From the NCBI RefSeq assembly GCF_020089865.1, contig NZ_JAIRBM010000004.1:273324-337323 (forward strand): DNA of 64,000 bases, read 5' to 3'. Of this stretch, positions 57,127-64,000 are shown one piece after another. Each line of letters starts with the position of its first letter. The first letter of the stretch is position 1. This stretch comes from Microvirga puerhi (GTDB taxonomy: Bacteria; Pseudomonadota; Alphaproteobacteria; Rhizobiales; Beijerinckiaceae). The notes below the pieces were generated by a model. The model ran no database searches, was not told the DNA's origin, and saw only the letters and a program-made list of their open reading frames with translations. The translations under genes were made by a program, and so were the position numbers.

Positions 57127-58902
57127 TCACGTTGTCCCCTGGTATCGCGACACGGCCGCGTCAATCGTGGGATAGAAGCGTGCCTCGCCGAACCGGTCGA
57201 ACAGCCCGAAGCGTCGCAGCTTGTCCTTGACCGGATCCTTCAGCTCAGCGAACCGAAGCTCGATGTCTCGCGCCGTCAGGGTCTCGTCAAGCTCCATCAG
57301 GGAATCGGCAGCAGTGACGTCGACGCTTGTGACCGGTGCCGCCGCAACAACGACGCACCGCACCGGCGTCGGCGATTCCGCCACCGCACCGAGAACCCGC
57401 TCGCGGAACAACTCCGCGTTGGCGAAAAACAGCGGTGCATCCCAGCGGAACAGAACCAAGCCGGGAATCCGATGAGCCTCCGGATATCGCGTGACGTCAT
57501 GGTAGCCTTCGACGCCGGCTGGACGTCCCAGGACCGCAGAGTATGGACGCCATCCGTCCCACAGGAACTCGATCACCGCGATCACGATCGCCAAGCCGAT
57601 TCCAGGAATAGCGCCGAACACGGCCACGCCGGCGAAGCACGCGATCGACAGCCAGAATTCCCAGCGTTGGATGCGATAGATTCGCTTGAGGTCGGCTATC
57701 TCGAACAGACCGATGGCCGATGCGATCACGACAGCCGCGAGTGCGGCGCTTGGAAGGTTCCGTAAAAGGTTAGGGGCCACCAGTAGCAGCACCGCGATGG
57801 CGAGCGCACCGACGATGCCGGTCAATTGCGTACGCGCCCCGGCAGCCTCGGCCACAGGCGTGCGTGAGCTGCTGCTGCTGATCGGGAAGCCTTGGAAGAA
57901 CCCGGTGGCGAGATTGGCGGCCCCAAGCCCCACCATCTCCTGGTTGGGATCGACATTGGTGCGGGTCCGTGCGGCATAGGCGCGGGAGAGAACGCTGGTG
58001 TCGGCGAACGACACCATGGCGACGGCGCAGCCCCCGATCAGTACGGGAACGATGTCTCCCATTCCGATCCTGGGGATCGTGAAACCGGGCAGGCCCTCAG
58101 GCAGGGAGCCGAGGATCGAGACGTGATGGCGCTCCGCGAGGTCGAATATGCCGACGACGACGGCGGCACCGACGACGGCGACCAGGATTCCGGGCACGCG
58201 TCTGCCCCGCAGCAATAGGATGGTCGCCAGCGTTCCCAAGCCAATCGCAAGGGCGACCCAATTCGTTCTGCCGGCTAGGATGGCTCCGCCGATCGCCGAG
58301 AGGTCGCGCAACGGCCCCGTGCTCTCAACCGAGAAGCCGAAAAGCTTGGGGAGCTGGCTGATCAGGACCGTCAAGGCAATACCATTCATGTAGCCATAGC
58401 GGATCGGCTTGGACAGGAGCTCGGTCACGAAACCCAGATGCGCGAACCCAGCCAGGACCAAGACCGCCCCCGACACGAGCGCCATCATGCCGCCCAGGGC
58501 GACGGCACGCTGCGGATCTCCGCCGGATAGCGGGAGCACAATGCCGAGAATGACGGCTGCGAGGGCCGAGTCCGGCCCCAGGACGAGAATGCGACTTGGT
58601 CCGAACACCGCGTAGACCAGGAGCGGGACAATGGTGGCATAGAGGCCGCAGATGCCCGGTAGGCCGGATGCCACGGCATAGGCGATCCCGACCGGAACGA
58701 GCATGGTCGCCAGCACTAGACCGGCGACGACGTCGTGTCCGAGCCATGCGACCTCATACCGAAGAAGAGTGCCGAGGCCGGGCATCCAGCGCAACCATTC
58801 GGCCCCATGCCGGCCTGCCGCAATGCCGCTTTCCGCAGCCGGCGCCGTTGAAGCTTCCAACGGATCGAGAGGAGGCGGATTCAGGGGGCTCGTACTGGCC
58901 AT
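57127..58902 (-). CDS. SulP family anion transporter with STAS domain
   Basis: A 591-residue inner-membrane protein. Ten or more helices fill residues 30-425; SulP blocks include ATMLVPVGIAYAVASGLPGICGLYATIVPLLVYAVFGPSR, VSFADTSVLSRAYAARTRTNVDPNQEMVGLGAANLATGFFQGFPISSSSSRTPVAEA. The C-terminal STAS domain (about 455-585) contains VVAAAPVTSVDVTAADSLMEL. Substrates of the family are sulfate, bicarbonate or dicarboxylates. The ATG at 58902 has GGAGCG upstream; the frame to 58989 was rejected. Confidence 0.93.
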   Translation of the reverse strand: MASTSPLNPPPLDPLEASTAPAAESGIAAGRHGAEWLRWMPGLGTLLRYEVAWLGHDVVAGLVLATMLVPVGIAYAVASGLPGICGLYATIVPLLVYAVFGPSRILVLGPDSALAAVILGIVLPLSGGDPQRAVALGGMMALVSGAVLVLAGFAHLGFVTELLSKPIRYGYMNGIALTVLISQLPKLFGFSVESTGPLRDLSAIGGAILAGRTNWVALAIGLGTLATILLLRGRRVPGILVAVVGAAVVVGIFDLAERHHVSILGSLPEGLPGFTIPRIGMGDIVPVLIGGCAVAMVSFADTSVLSRAYAARTRTNVDPNQEMVGLGAANLATGFFQGFPISSSSSRTPVAEAAGARTQLTGIVGALAIAVLLLVAPNLLRNLPSAALAAVVIASAIGLFEIADLKRIYRIQRWEFWLSIACFAGVAVFGAIPGIGLAIVIAVIEFLWDGWRPYSAVLGRPAGVEGYHDVTRYPEAHRIPGLVLFRWDAPLFFANAELFRERVLGAVAESPTPVRCVVVAAAPVTSVDVTAADSLMELDETLTARDIELRFAELKDPVKDKLRRFGLFDRFGEARFYPTIDAAVSRYQGTT

Positions 58903-59404
58903 GACCACGCTCCGAACTTCTCCCACATGGGCTCGGTATCGTGCGGGCATGATGTACCAGGGCCAGTGCGTATCGGCTGCGCAACCCATCCCGGCCGAAA
59001 TCGCCGATCCATCGTGGGCTTCTCCCGAACTTGTTTTCTACGGTTGCATTGAGGAGCTGCATTCCCTCATGCTTCCGCAGGAGCGCTCATCATCGCGCCA
59101 ATTGGACTGATCGGCTTGACGCTTTGGGACAGGCCGTTGCCTGGTTGGGACAGCGGGAAAGCGCCGATTCAGTCCGCGCGTCGAGCTCAATTGTCACCCA
59201 AGGCTACGGATGCTTTGGTGCGTCTGGCCGTGACGTGGGTGATCCCGCCAGTTGGCATGATGCATAGGGCGACAACGTCCGGATTTGGCACGGCCTGACC
59301 TTCATCAAGTGCCGCGACAGGATCATTGCTTGGGAGTAGAATGACTTATGTAGCGTTCCCCCGACGCTCTAACGAGCGCCGCCAGCCCATCCGGGAAAGC
59401 GGCT
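58903..59404. other. Intergenic region between sulP and the secreted protein gene
   Basis: Both neighbours are transcribed outward from here, so it should hold two promoters. Short open frames of about 60-135 codons on the plus strand have no recognisable features and no good ribosome site. Confidence 0.45.
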
Positions 59405-59803
59405 ATGCCTCTTAAGCTTGATTTCTATGCTGCTATTCTCCTGGTCACTTTCGGGGCGCCAAGCGAGGCCCACGACACCTACTCACATCTGAAGGACCTC
59501 TGGGGGAACAGCTGTTGCAATGACCAGGATTGCCGGCCAGCTCCCTACCGTCTGAGCCCAGGCGGTGTGCAAATGTTCGTCAATGGAGAGTGGATCGACG
59601 TTCCGGACCACGTGATCCAGTATCGGGCATTAGTCGGGGATTCTGGCGAGACCGGAGGCGGCCATTGGTGCGGCCGAACTTACCAAGCGCACGATGGTCG
59701 GTCATTCCAAGTCACTCAATGCGCAATCTTGCCCCCGAATGCTACCAATCTCGTTAGGACGCCCTTTGCTGTCAGCGGACGTGAGATTCATGGTGACCCA
59801 TAG
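59405..59803 (+). CDS. Small secreted cysteine-rich protein
   Basis: A 132-residue protein with a signal peptide (cleavage after SEA). The mature start HDTYSHLKDLWGNSCCNDQDCRPAPYRL, with five or more cysteines in all, matches a hypothetical family common in Bradyrhizobium and Methylobacterium relatives (HDxY...CCNxxDCRP). A later CGRTYQAHDGRSFQVTQCAILPP holds the remaining cysteines, so several disulfides are likely. Function unknown; expected in the periplasm or outside the cell. Confidence 0.75.
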   Translation: MPLKLDFYAAILLVTFGAPSEAHDTYSHLKDLWGNSCCNDQDCRPAPYRLSPGGVQMFVNGEWIDVPDHVIQYRALVGDSGETGGGHWCGRTYQAHDGRSFQVTQCAILPPNATNLVRTPFAVSGREIHGDP

Positions 59804-60053
59804 ACGCCATATACAGTTCTCCGAGAATTTCGGCAGGAGAATCGAAAAGTCGCCCTCCGGCACTAAGCGCACCACGCACGTCGCTCAGGCGTCCCTCCGC
59901 TCGTCATAAGTGACGATCTGGAGAGTTCCATCGGGCAAAGGCTGCTGAAGGTTCAAGGCGCAACTCCTTCCCGACTGAGAACGCAAAACCTGCATGGCAA
60001 CCAAGCGATGGGTGATCCTGTGTTTCAATGGATTTCGAAGTCTTCACTAGAAT

Positions 60054-60116
60054 TTATGTCGTTGCGCCGGTGACCAACTTTCCAGCCGTCACCAAGCCCA
60101 AAGCAGAAAAGAAAAT
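60054..60116 (-). pseudogene. Severed 3' end of the membrane-protein gene at 62381-62779
   Basis: Read on the minus strand from 60116, the 20 codons IFFSALGLVTAGKLVTGATT end in TAA at 60054. They continue, in frame across the 8-bp target duplication, the membrane gene now at 62397-62779. The insertion separated them from the rest of the gene by 2.28 kb. Confidence 0.85.
60109..60116. repeat. Left target-site duplication of the IS1595-family element
   Basis: AAGAAAAT, identical to 62397-62404 and directly abutting the inverted end of the element. Eight bases is the duplication length normal for IS1595-family transposition. Confidence 0.9.
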
Positions 60117-60145
60117 CGCATTAATCCCCTGACCTAGATAACCAC
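60117..60145 (+). repeat. Left terminal inverted repeat of the IS1595-family element
   Basis: Twenty-nine bases matching the complement of 62368-62396 at 27 positions; mismatches are at positions 18 and 25 from the outer end. Confidence 0.9.
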
Positions 60146-60359
60146 TATATGTAGTGGCAGTACATCTTTAATATAAAAGCGATCTAGGATCATATCAGAC
60201 GGCATTCGCTTCATTTCAGGTAGGGGGATAGCACCCATCCAAAATATATAACACGGCTCATCGTAGCAAACAACTTTGATTTGATATAAATTTTCATTCC
60301 AGACTCTTGTAATGCCGAGCTTCCGACCTCATTTTTCCCATCCAGGGGGGCAGAAGACT

Positions 60360-61319
60360 ATGAATTATGTTGAGTATCAGAAGAAATTTCCAACCGAACA
60401 AACGGTCATCAATCACTTCATCCAGATTAGGTACGGTTCTTCCGTTCCTCATTGCCATCTTTGCGGTGGCGTGAACCGTGTTGTGCCTGAAAGAGGCCGA
60501 CCAAAGTTCTTCCATTGCAACGACTGCAATTCAAGTTTTTCGGTTTTCAAGGACACGATCTTTGAAAAGTCGTCCACGGACCTGCGCGATTGGATGTTTG
60601 CTATTCACCTCTTCCTGAACGGGAAGAAGGGCATTTCCGCTTATCAATTGAAGCGAGAGGTTCCTGTCACCTATAAAACAGCGTGGCGTATGCTGAAGCA
60701 AATTCGCATTGCCATGGGCAATGTAGACAAACCTGAATTCGCTCAAACCATCATTGAGATTGACGAAACCTATGTCGGCGGCAAGCCGCGCAAGGAGAAT
60801 CGTCGCAAGGATGATGACGGCAATCCTACTGCCAAGAGCAAACGTGGTCGCGGCACGTCCAAGACGCCTGTTGTTGGTGTTCTAGATCGTACCACGAAGA
60901 AGATTCATGCTCGCGTGGCCGTGCCTAATAAGAACGGCCAAATGCTAACAGGCAAGCAGCTTCTTGATGTGCTGCATCAGGTCGTCAAGGGCAAGAGCAC
61001 CGTTATGACTGATGAATTCAGCGGCTATAAAATTCTGGCGAAGACAGAGCATCTGCACTTCCGCATCGATCACACGAAGGCATTTGCGGATGGCTTCGTG
61101 CATACCAACAACGTCGAGAACTTTTGGGGCAACGTGAAGCGTGGCATCATCGGCATTTATCATCAGGTGTCGAAGCACTACCTTCAGAGCTACATCGATG
61201 AATTCTGCTTTCGGCACAACAATCGGAAGAACGAAAACATGTTCGATACGCTTCTAGGCCAGTGCGTGATGAAGAAGGTTGTCGTTCATTCGACTGAACC
61301 AGAGCTATGTGCTGCATAG
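60360..61319 (+). CDS. IS1595-family (ISXO2-like) transposase
   Basis: A 319-residue transposase, intact. The N-terminal zinc-ribbon region has CHLCGGVNRVV and CNDCNSSFSVFKDTIFE, as in the family. The catalytic DDE domain starts EIDETYVGGKPRKENRRKDD, continues TPVVGVLDRTTKKIHARV and TDEFSGYKIL, and ends FVHTNNVENFWGNVKRGIIGIYHQVS...YIDEFCFRHNNR. The ATG at 60360 (MNYVEYQKKFPTEQ) fits known relatives; an ATG at 60312 is in frame upstream. It moves the element by a DDE mechanism leaving 8-bp duplications. Confidence 0.93.
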   Translation: MNYVEYQKKFPTEQTVINHFIQIRYGSSVPHCHLCGGVNRVVPERGRPKFFHCNDCNSSFSVFKDTIFEKSSTDLRDWMFAIHLFLNGKKGISAYQLKREVPVTYKTAWRMLKQIRIAMGNVDKPEFAQTIIEIDETYVGGKPRKENRRKDDDGNPTAKSKRGRGTSKTPVVGVLDRTTKKIHARVAVPNKNGQMLTGKQLLDVLHQVVKGKSTVMTDEFSGYKILAKTEHLHFRIDHTKAFADGFVHTNNVENFWGNVKRGIIGIYHQVSKHYLQSYIDEFCFRHNNRKNENMFDTLLGQCVMKKVVVHSTEPELCAA

Positions 61320-61513
61320 ACGATGATAGTTACAAACTTTGATAGTTTGAAAGTTTCAAAGTAAGTAAATAGTATTCATAAAGTTCAATGTAATTATATT
61401 CTTGCGCATAATACGAATCAGAGCTAGAAGGCCGGTGTTCGTAGGGTTCGCCCCCGCCGAACATCAACTGAGAATGGCCATTCTCTTCTTTTCTTGCTTT
61501 GTAAGGGCTCACA

Positions 61514-61801
61514 ATGACGCGCAACCAAAAGCTTACGCCAAAAGAAATTGCTTTTCGAAGGTTGTGGCAGATTATTCAGAAAAATAAACATCTAGGCTTC
61601 AATATAGACAATACTCTAAGGGGCATACCTAGAGATTTTATACGAGATTTATATCGTAAAACCTATAATAAATCTGCTTCAGAGGAAGAATTGCAATTAG
61701 GTATAGCTGCAATTCTCGAATCTGGAAAAGGAAAGGCTAGCAATATTAATGTTGATGATGTCGAATATGAATGTATAGTTATTGCAATTTCAATCTCTTA
61801 A
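61514..61801 (+). CDS. IS passenger protein A, unknown function
   Basis: A 95-residue basic protein inside the IS element, with no recognised family. Predicted helices lie at residues 7-25 (LTPKEIAFRRLWQIIQKNK), 36-50 (RDFIRDLYRKTYNKS) and 54-70; the end is acidic and then hydrophobic (VDDVEYECIVIAISIS). AAGGGC stands 7 bases before the ATG. Its last 23 bases overlap the convergent 39-codon gene. Codon use is AT-rich, like the rest of the element. Confidence 0.6.
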   Translation: MTRNQKLTPKEIAFRRLWQIIQKNKHLGFNIDNTLRGIPRDFIRDLYRKTYNKSASEEELQLGIAAILESGKGKASNINVDDVEYECIVIAISIS

Positions 61802-61898
61802 CAAACTCTGCAATTTCCTGCTTATCTTCATAAACCTTAAGGATAATAATCTTCTTGCCATCTGTGTAATATACGTCGCCTGCTCGCAAATTTATCAT
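61779..61898 (-). CDS. IS passenger protein B, 39-residue microprotein
   Basis: A 39-residue protein starting MINLRAGDVYYTDGKKII. A strong AAGGAG site 8 bases before the ATG argues that it is translated. The composition (alternating hydrophobic and charged residues, GDVYYTDGKKIIILKV then a helix EDKQEIAEFVKRLKLQ) fits a tiny beta-hairpin-plus-helix fold. No family recognised. It is the first gene read leftward from the gap at about 61.9 kb and overlaps the end of passenger gene A. Confidence 0.65.
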   Translation of the reverse strand: MINLRAGDVYYTDGKKIIILKVYEDKQEIAEFVKRLKLQ

Positions 61899-61961
61899 GA
61901 TTATACTCCTTCTTATTAAATGAACAGAGGGAATTTCCCTCTGTTCTATATAGTATACTAA

Positions 61962-62276
61962 TTATTCAACCTTCTTTGCTTTTGGAAAGAAGGATTTCAA
62001 TACGTCCACTTCCTTCACTGGTCCGAAGTAACAAGCCGACATGTCTTCTGGATCAAATACGAAAACCAGATCATGACTGGCGCTTAGTCCAGCACATGCC
62101 TTTTTGGCTAATTCAGACGTGCTGAGACCAGAATTAACAAGCATGAAAGAGGTCGGTTCGGCCCAAAACCCATTGGTAGAGTAGACATTATCGATGAGTC
62201 TTTGACGCCGCTCTGAAGGTGTCTTCCCACCAACGGTCTGTTCAGCAATACGGAATGTAAGGCAGTAGTTGTACAT
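61962..62276 (-). CDS. IS passenger protein C, possible ferredoxin-like (Cas2/GhoS-like) fold
   Basis: A 104-residue protein of no certain family. The order strand (MYNYCLTFRI), helix (PSERRQRLIDNVYS), strand (AEPTSFMLVNS), helix (TSELAKKACAGLSA), strand (HDLVFVFDPEDMSACYFG) suggests a ferredoxin-like fold as in Cas2, VapD or GhoS proteins; this is a fold-level guess only. GAGGGG precedes the ATG. It is co-oriented with the 39-codon gene 63 bases downstream, so they may form one transcript. Confidence 0.65.
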   Translation of the reverse strand: MYNYCLTFRIAEQTVGGKTPSERRQRLIDNVYSTNGFWAEPTSFMLVNSGLSTSELAKKACAGLSASHDLVFVFDPEDMSACYFGPVKEVDVLKSFFPKAKKVE

Positions 62277-62367
62277 GTGCCCCTCTATGGCTGGTTGCTA
62301 CAGGCAATCCACTACCACAGCGGGCATTAACTCGGAATATTCCCGCCTTGGTGGAACACAAGATGTT

Positions 62368-62396
62368 GTGGCTATCTACGTCAGGGGATTAATGCG
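62368..62396 (-). repeat. Right terminal inverted repeat of the IS1595-family element
   Basis: Complement of the left end (27 of 29 bases). Its outermost bases supply the new stop codon of the interrupted membrane-protein gene. Confidence 0.9.
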
Positions 62397-62779
62397 AAGA
62401 AAATTTGAAAGGAGTTGATGATCGCCAAACCGAAGGCCACACGCTTGTCATAGGGCGACAGGCGCGTCGCTGCGTTTTCATCCAGCCGCGGATCCGCAAT
62501 GGCCTGCCAGCATAAGAATAGCGAGATTGCCAGCGACACAAGATATCCGAGCCAGAGAACTTCACTTGCCCGTACATGGAGCAACAGGGAGAGACCGATC
62601 CATATCCCCCAAACGGCCGTCGTAGCTCCGGCGAAAGTTCGAATTGTTTCCTTCGTTACGAAAACCGGCGTGACTGAAGACGTTGCTGCTGCTGCCGGCT
62701 GCGGAGCACCGCGAGGAGGCGAAGGTTGGATCGATATCGGCCTATTGATCAGTTTCTGAAGACGATTTGGCCGCGCCAT
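62381..62779 (-). CDS. Three-helix membrane protein truncated by the IS insertion
   Basis: A 132-residue protein. After a Pro/Ala-rich N-terminal tail (about 45 residues) come three hydrophobic segments: GATTAVWGIWIGLSLLLHV, VLWLGYLVSLAISLFLCWQ and VAFGLAIINSFQIFFALIP. The last residues ALIP and the stop are encoded by the IS end. Without the insertion the frame would run on as IFFSALGLVTAG...TT, giving 145 residues. AGAGGGAG precedes the ATG. It is the last gene of a minus-strand unit with the 72-residue gene (16 bases away) and the protease. No family recognised. Confidence 0.75.
   Translation of the reverse strand: MARPNRLQKLINRPISIQPSPPRGAPQPAAAATSSVTPVFVTKETIRTFAGATTAVWGIWIGLSLLLHVRASEVLWLGYLVSLAISLFLCWQAIADPRLDENAATRLSPYDKRVAFGLAIINSFQIFFALIP
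62397..62404. repeat. Right target-site duplication of the IS1595-family element
   Basis: AAGAAAAT, identical to 60109-60116. Confidence 0.9.
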
Positions 62780-62795
62780 GGCTGACTCCCTCTTC

Positions 62796-63014
62796 TCATG
62801 AAATTCGCCCCGTTATGACAAACTCAACCTGAAGCTGCCGATCAGAGGCCCACGCCCTGATACAATTTTCGCTCTCCGCGGATGCGGTATGGAGGAAGAA
62901 GACTAAGGGCCCCAGTGGCCCCTTCAGCGCAACGCCGAGCACTGGACCGTGTCCAAGAAATCGACGTGTTGCTTCTTCGAGAGCCCGTATGAATTCCGTC
63001 GTCGATCGCTTCAC
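62796..63014 (-). CDS. Small protein coupled to the trypsin-like protease
   Basis: A 72-residue protein of unknown family. The N-terminal half is a basic helix (STTEFIRALEEATRRFLG), followed by a hydrophobic beta-like part (GPVLGVALKGPLGPLVFFLH) and a C-terminal strand (VEFVITGRIS). The start is a GTG whose GTGA overlaps the protease stop codon, the usual sign of two proteins made together. It may be a partner, inhibitor or regulator of the protease (inference). Confidence 0.68.
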   Translation of the reverse strand: MKRSTTEFIRALEEATRRFLGHGPVLGVALKGPLGPLVFFLHTASAESENCIRAWASDRQLQVEFVITGRIS

Positions 63015-64000
63015 GTCGCGATAGCCATCCCAAAGTGGTTCAAGATCGGTTCGATCGGATTCGCAAAGGCTAAATCTACGCCTTCAGCAACGGCAAACAC
63101 CATTCCGACCGCCGATTGATTGGCAGAGTCGACAACAACAGCGCCGGAATCTCCCTGTTTCGCGAACTCAGCGACACTGCCGACGATCCCGAATTGATCG
63201 AAGAAGAGAGCGTCTCCCTTGCCGGGATACGAAGTCAGAAAGTTTGCACGATATAATAAGCTGCCGCTCGTGTAGGCCGTCTCACTACCGTGCTTTTCTA
63301 CGGCGAGAGGTGCAAACGAGGAATAACCGTAGCTCCCGCTGAGCTTCCCGATTGTACGAATTTTCTCATCAACATCCGATAAATTGACCGGCTTTGCGAT
63401 AGCGGCATCGAAATAGTTCGCTGTGTTTCCACCAAGCACTATCGCCGCAAAGTCATGAAGAATTCCAATCTTGTCCGAGTTCGTACCGCCATTATTGGGT
63501 CCGGGGGACCAAATGGAATCAATGTTCCGGACTCCGCCGTTCACACAAGCAATCACGTGATTGCAGCTTAAGATAAAACGATCCCCGATCACATTTTCAA
63601 CCAAACAACCGAATGTGCCCGTATGGCCGGATGATGCTCCCTCACCGAGACTGTCTCCTCCGCATGCCGGCCTCGCGGCGGAGACTATGCGCCCAGTTAC
63701 CCACTGACGTAAGGAAGCGCCCTTTCTTTCCAAAAGGGGCGCAAACCTTTCGAACTCTCGCTCGAAATCAGGCATGTACTCCCGAGTCAGAATGGTTAGC
63801 TCCGACAGGTTCTCCATCGACTGGGCAACGCCGACGACGCCCAATCGCCTGAGAGGAGCTTCGGTATGAAGCACCGCTGAGCTGAACGGGATCGCGTAAG
63901 CCCACTCGCGCAGGAGCGTTTGGATGAAGCGCTCGGCCTTGCCATTGGTTTTCGGCGTGTAAGGCCTCGTTCGAATGTGTCGGATCCCAAGCATCTGCAG
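63011..64000 (-). CDS. Trypsin-like (NAL1-type) serine protease fused to IS481 transposase remnant
   Basis: The frame is open from the right edge. Its first ~40 residues (RHIRTRPYTPKTNGKAERFI) are the end of an IS481-family transposase. The rest is a serine protease with catalytic triad His146 (FILSCNHVIA), Asp196 (YFDAAIAKP) and Ser283 (KQGDSGAVVV), counting from the ATG at 63994, matching bacterial relatives of the plant NAL1 protease family. An ATG at 63820 (MENLSELTIL) could start the native protease. The junction suggests the IS removed the original 5' end or promoter. Confidence 0.75.
   Translation of the reverse strand: MQMLGIRHIRTRPYTPKTNGKAERFIQTLLREWAYAIPFSSAVLHTEAPLRRLGVVGVAQSMENLSELTILTREYMPDFEREFERFAPLLERKGASLRQWVTGRIVSAARPACGGDSLGEGASSGHTGTFGCLVENVIGDRFILSCNHVIACVNGGVRNIDSIWSPGPNNGGTNSDKIGILHDFAAIVLGGNTANYFDAAIAKPVNLSDVDEKIRTIGKLSGSYGYSSFAPLAVEKHGSETAYTSGSLLYRANFLTSYPGKGDALFFDQFGIVGSVAEFAKQGDSGAVVVDSANQSAVGMVFAVAEGVDLAFANPIEPILNHFGMAIAT
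63878..64000 (-). mobile_element. IS481-family transposase remnant, partial
   Basis: The coding segment matches the conserved C-terminal DDE region of IS481 transposases, including the last catalytic glutamate in GKAERFIQTLLREWAYA. The match ends near AYAIPFSS, without the usual YNxxRPH block, so the element is 3'-truncated at the fusion. The remainder lies outside the window. Confidence 0.8.

Larger units (their letters stand above)
60117..62396 (+). mobile_element. IS1595-family insertion sequence with passenger genes (2280 bp)
   Basis: The element is bounded by 29-bp inverted ends (27 of 29 bases identical, outermost CGCATTAATCCCCTGAC) and an 8-bp target duplication AAGAAAAT. It encodes one intact transposase and three further small genes, making it about twice the length of a simple IS1595 member. 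Its base composition is lower in G+C than the host genes. The clean ends and duplication indicate a recent, unbroken insertion. Confidence 0.92.

Overview
The window looks like a chromosomal segment of a high-GC alphaproteobacterium of the Hyphomicrobiales (Rhizobiales), perhaps near Methylobacteriaceae/Microvirga or Bosea. This is inferred from the cluster murA - DUF2948 - hisD - UPF0262 - small phosphatase, a DUF2585 (UPF0314) gene, a PleC/PdhS-type histidine kinase, a crescentin-like coiled-coil gene, an ALA-synthase type hemA, and a tRNA-His without G-1 and with A73. No rRNA, CRISPR array or plasmid/phage replication gene was seen. The first 60 kb reads as ordinary core and accessory chromosome; the last 4 kb is a damaged, AT-richer, IS-rich region.

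Layout: 1-5.5 kb holds the end of an L,D-transpeptidase, an SMR pump, a YdeI-like protein, a DUF2076 protein, a chemoreceptor and a Nudix hydrolase. 5.7-9.2 kb holds aquaporin Z, a CBS protein and the crescentin-like protein. 9.3-15.3 kb is a 2-hydroxyacid oxidation locus: glcD-glcE-glcF (with a DUF2585 gene inserted in the operon) facing a cytochrome c and a LutA-like subunit; lutB-lutC lie 10 kb away at 25-27 kb. Between them are an SBF-type transporter, a DUF1127 protein, an RND efflux pair, a divergent ampC-ampR pair and an anion transporter. 27-33 kb holds an orphan membrane protein, bfd-bfr iron storage, a DUF3828 protein, an acyl-CoA synthetase/acetyltransferase fusion and a GNAT protein. 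33-41 kb holds the PAS histidine kinase, two phasins with tandem TGCA-N-TGCA operators, a Nudix protein, an Omp25-like barrel, two small exported proteins and a diguanylate cyclase.

42-48 kb holds tRNA-His, a tctCAB-type tripartite tricarboxylate transporter, a TerC protein and azlCD. 47.6-53.5 kb holds the small phosphatase, UPF0262, hisD, DUF2948 and murA on the minus strand, a 55-residue basic microprotein, hemA (with a FixK/FNR-like box) and tRNA-Thr. 53.8-59.8 kb holds methionine aminopeptidase, a lipoprotein, a Ca2+/H+ antiporter, a two-helix K+ channel, a SulP transporter and a secreted cysteine-rich protein.

The most unusual part is 60.05-64 kb. A complete IS1595-family element (60117-62396) has 29-bp inverted ends and a perfect 8-bp target duplication, and carries three unknown passenger genes (one of 39 codons). 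It sits inside the 3' end of a three-helix membrane gene, whose original reading frame can be rebuilt exactly across the duplication. That gene is the last of a three-gene minus-strand operon: a trypsin-like NAL1-type protease, a 72-residue protein coupled by a GTGA overlap, and the membrane protein. The protease reading frame is fused at its 5' side to an IS481-family transposase remnant running off the window. This IS-bracketed protease operon and the IS passenger set are the best candidates for undescribed biology here.
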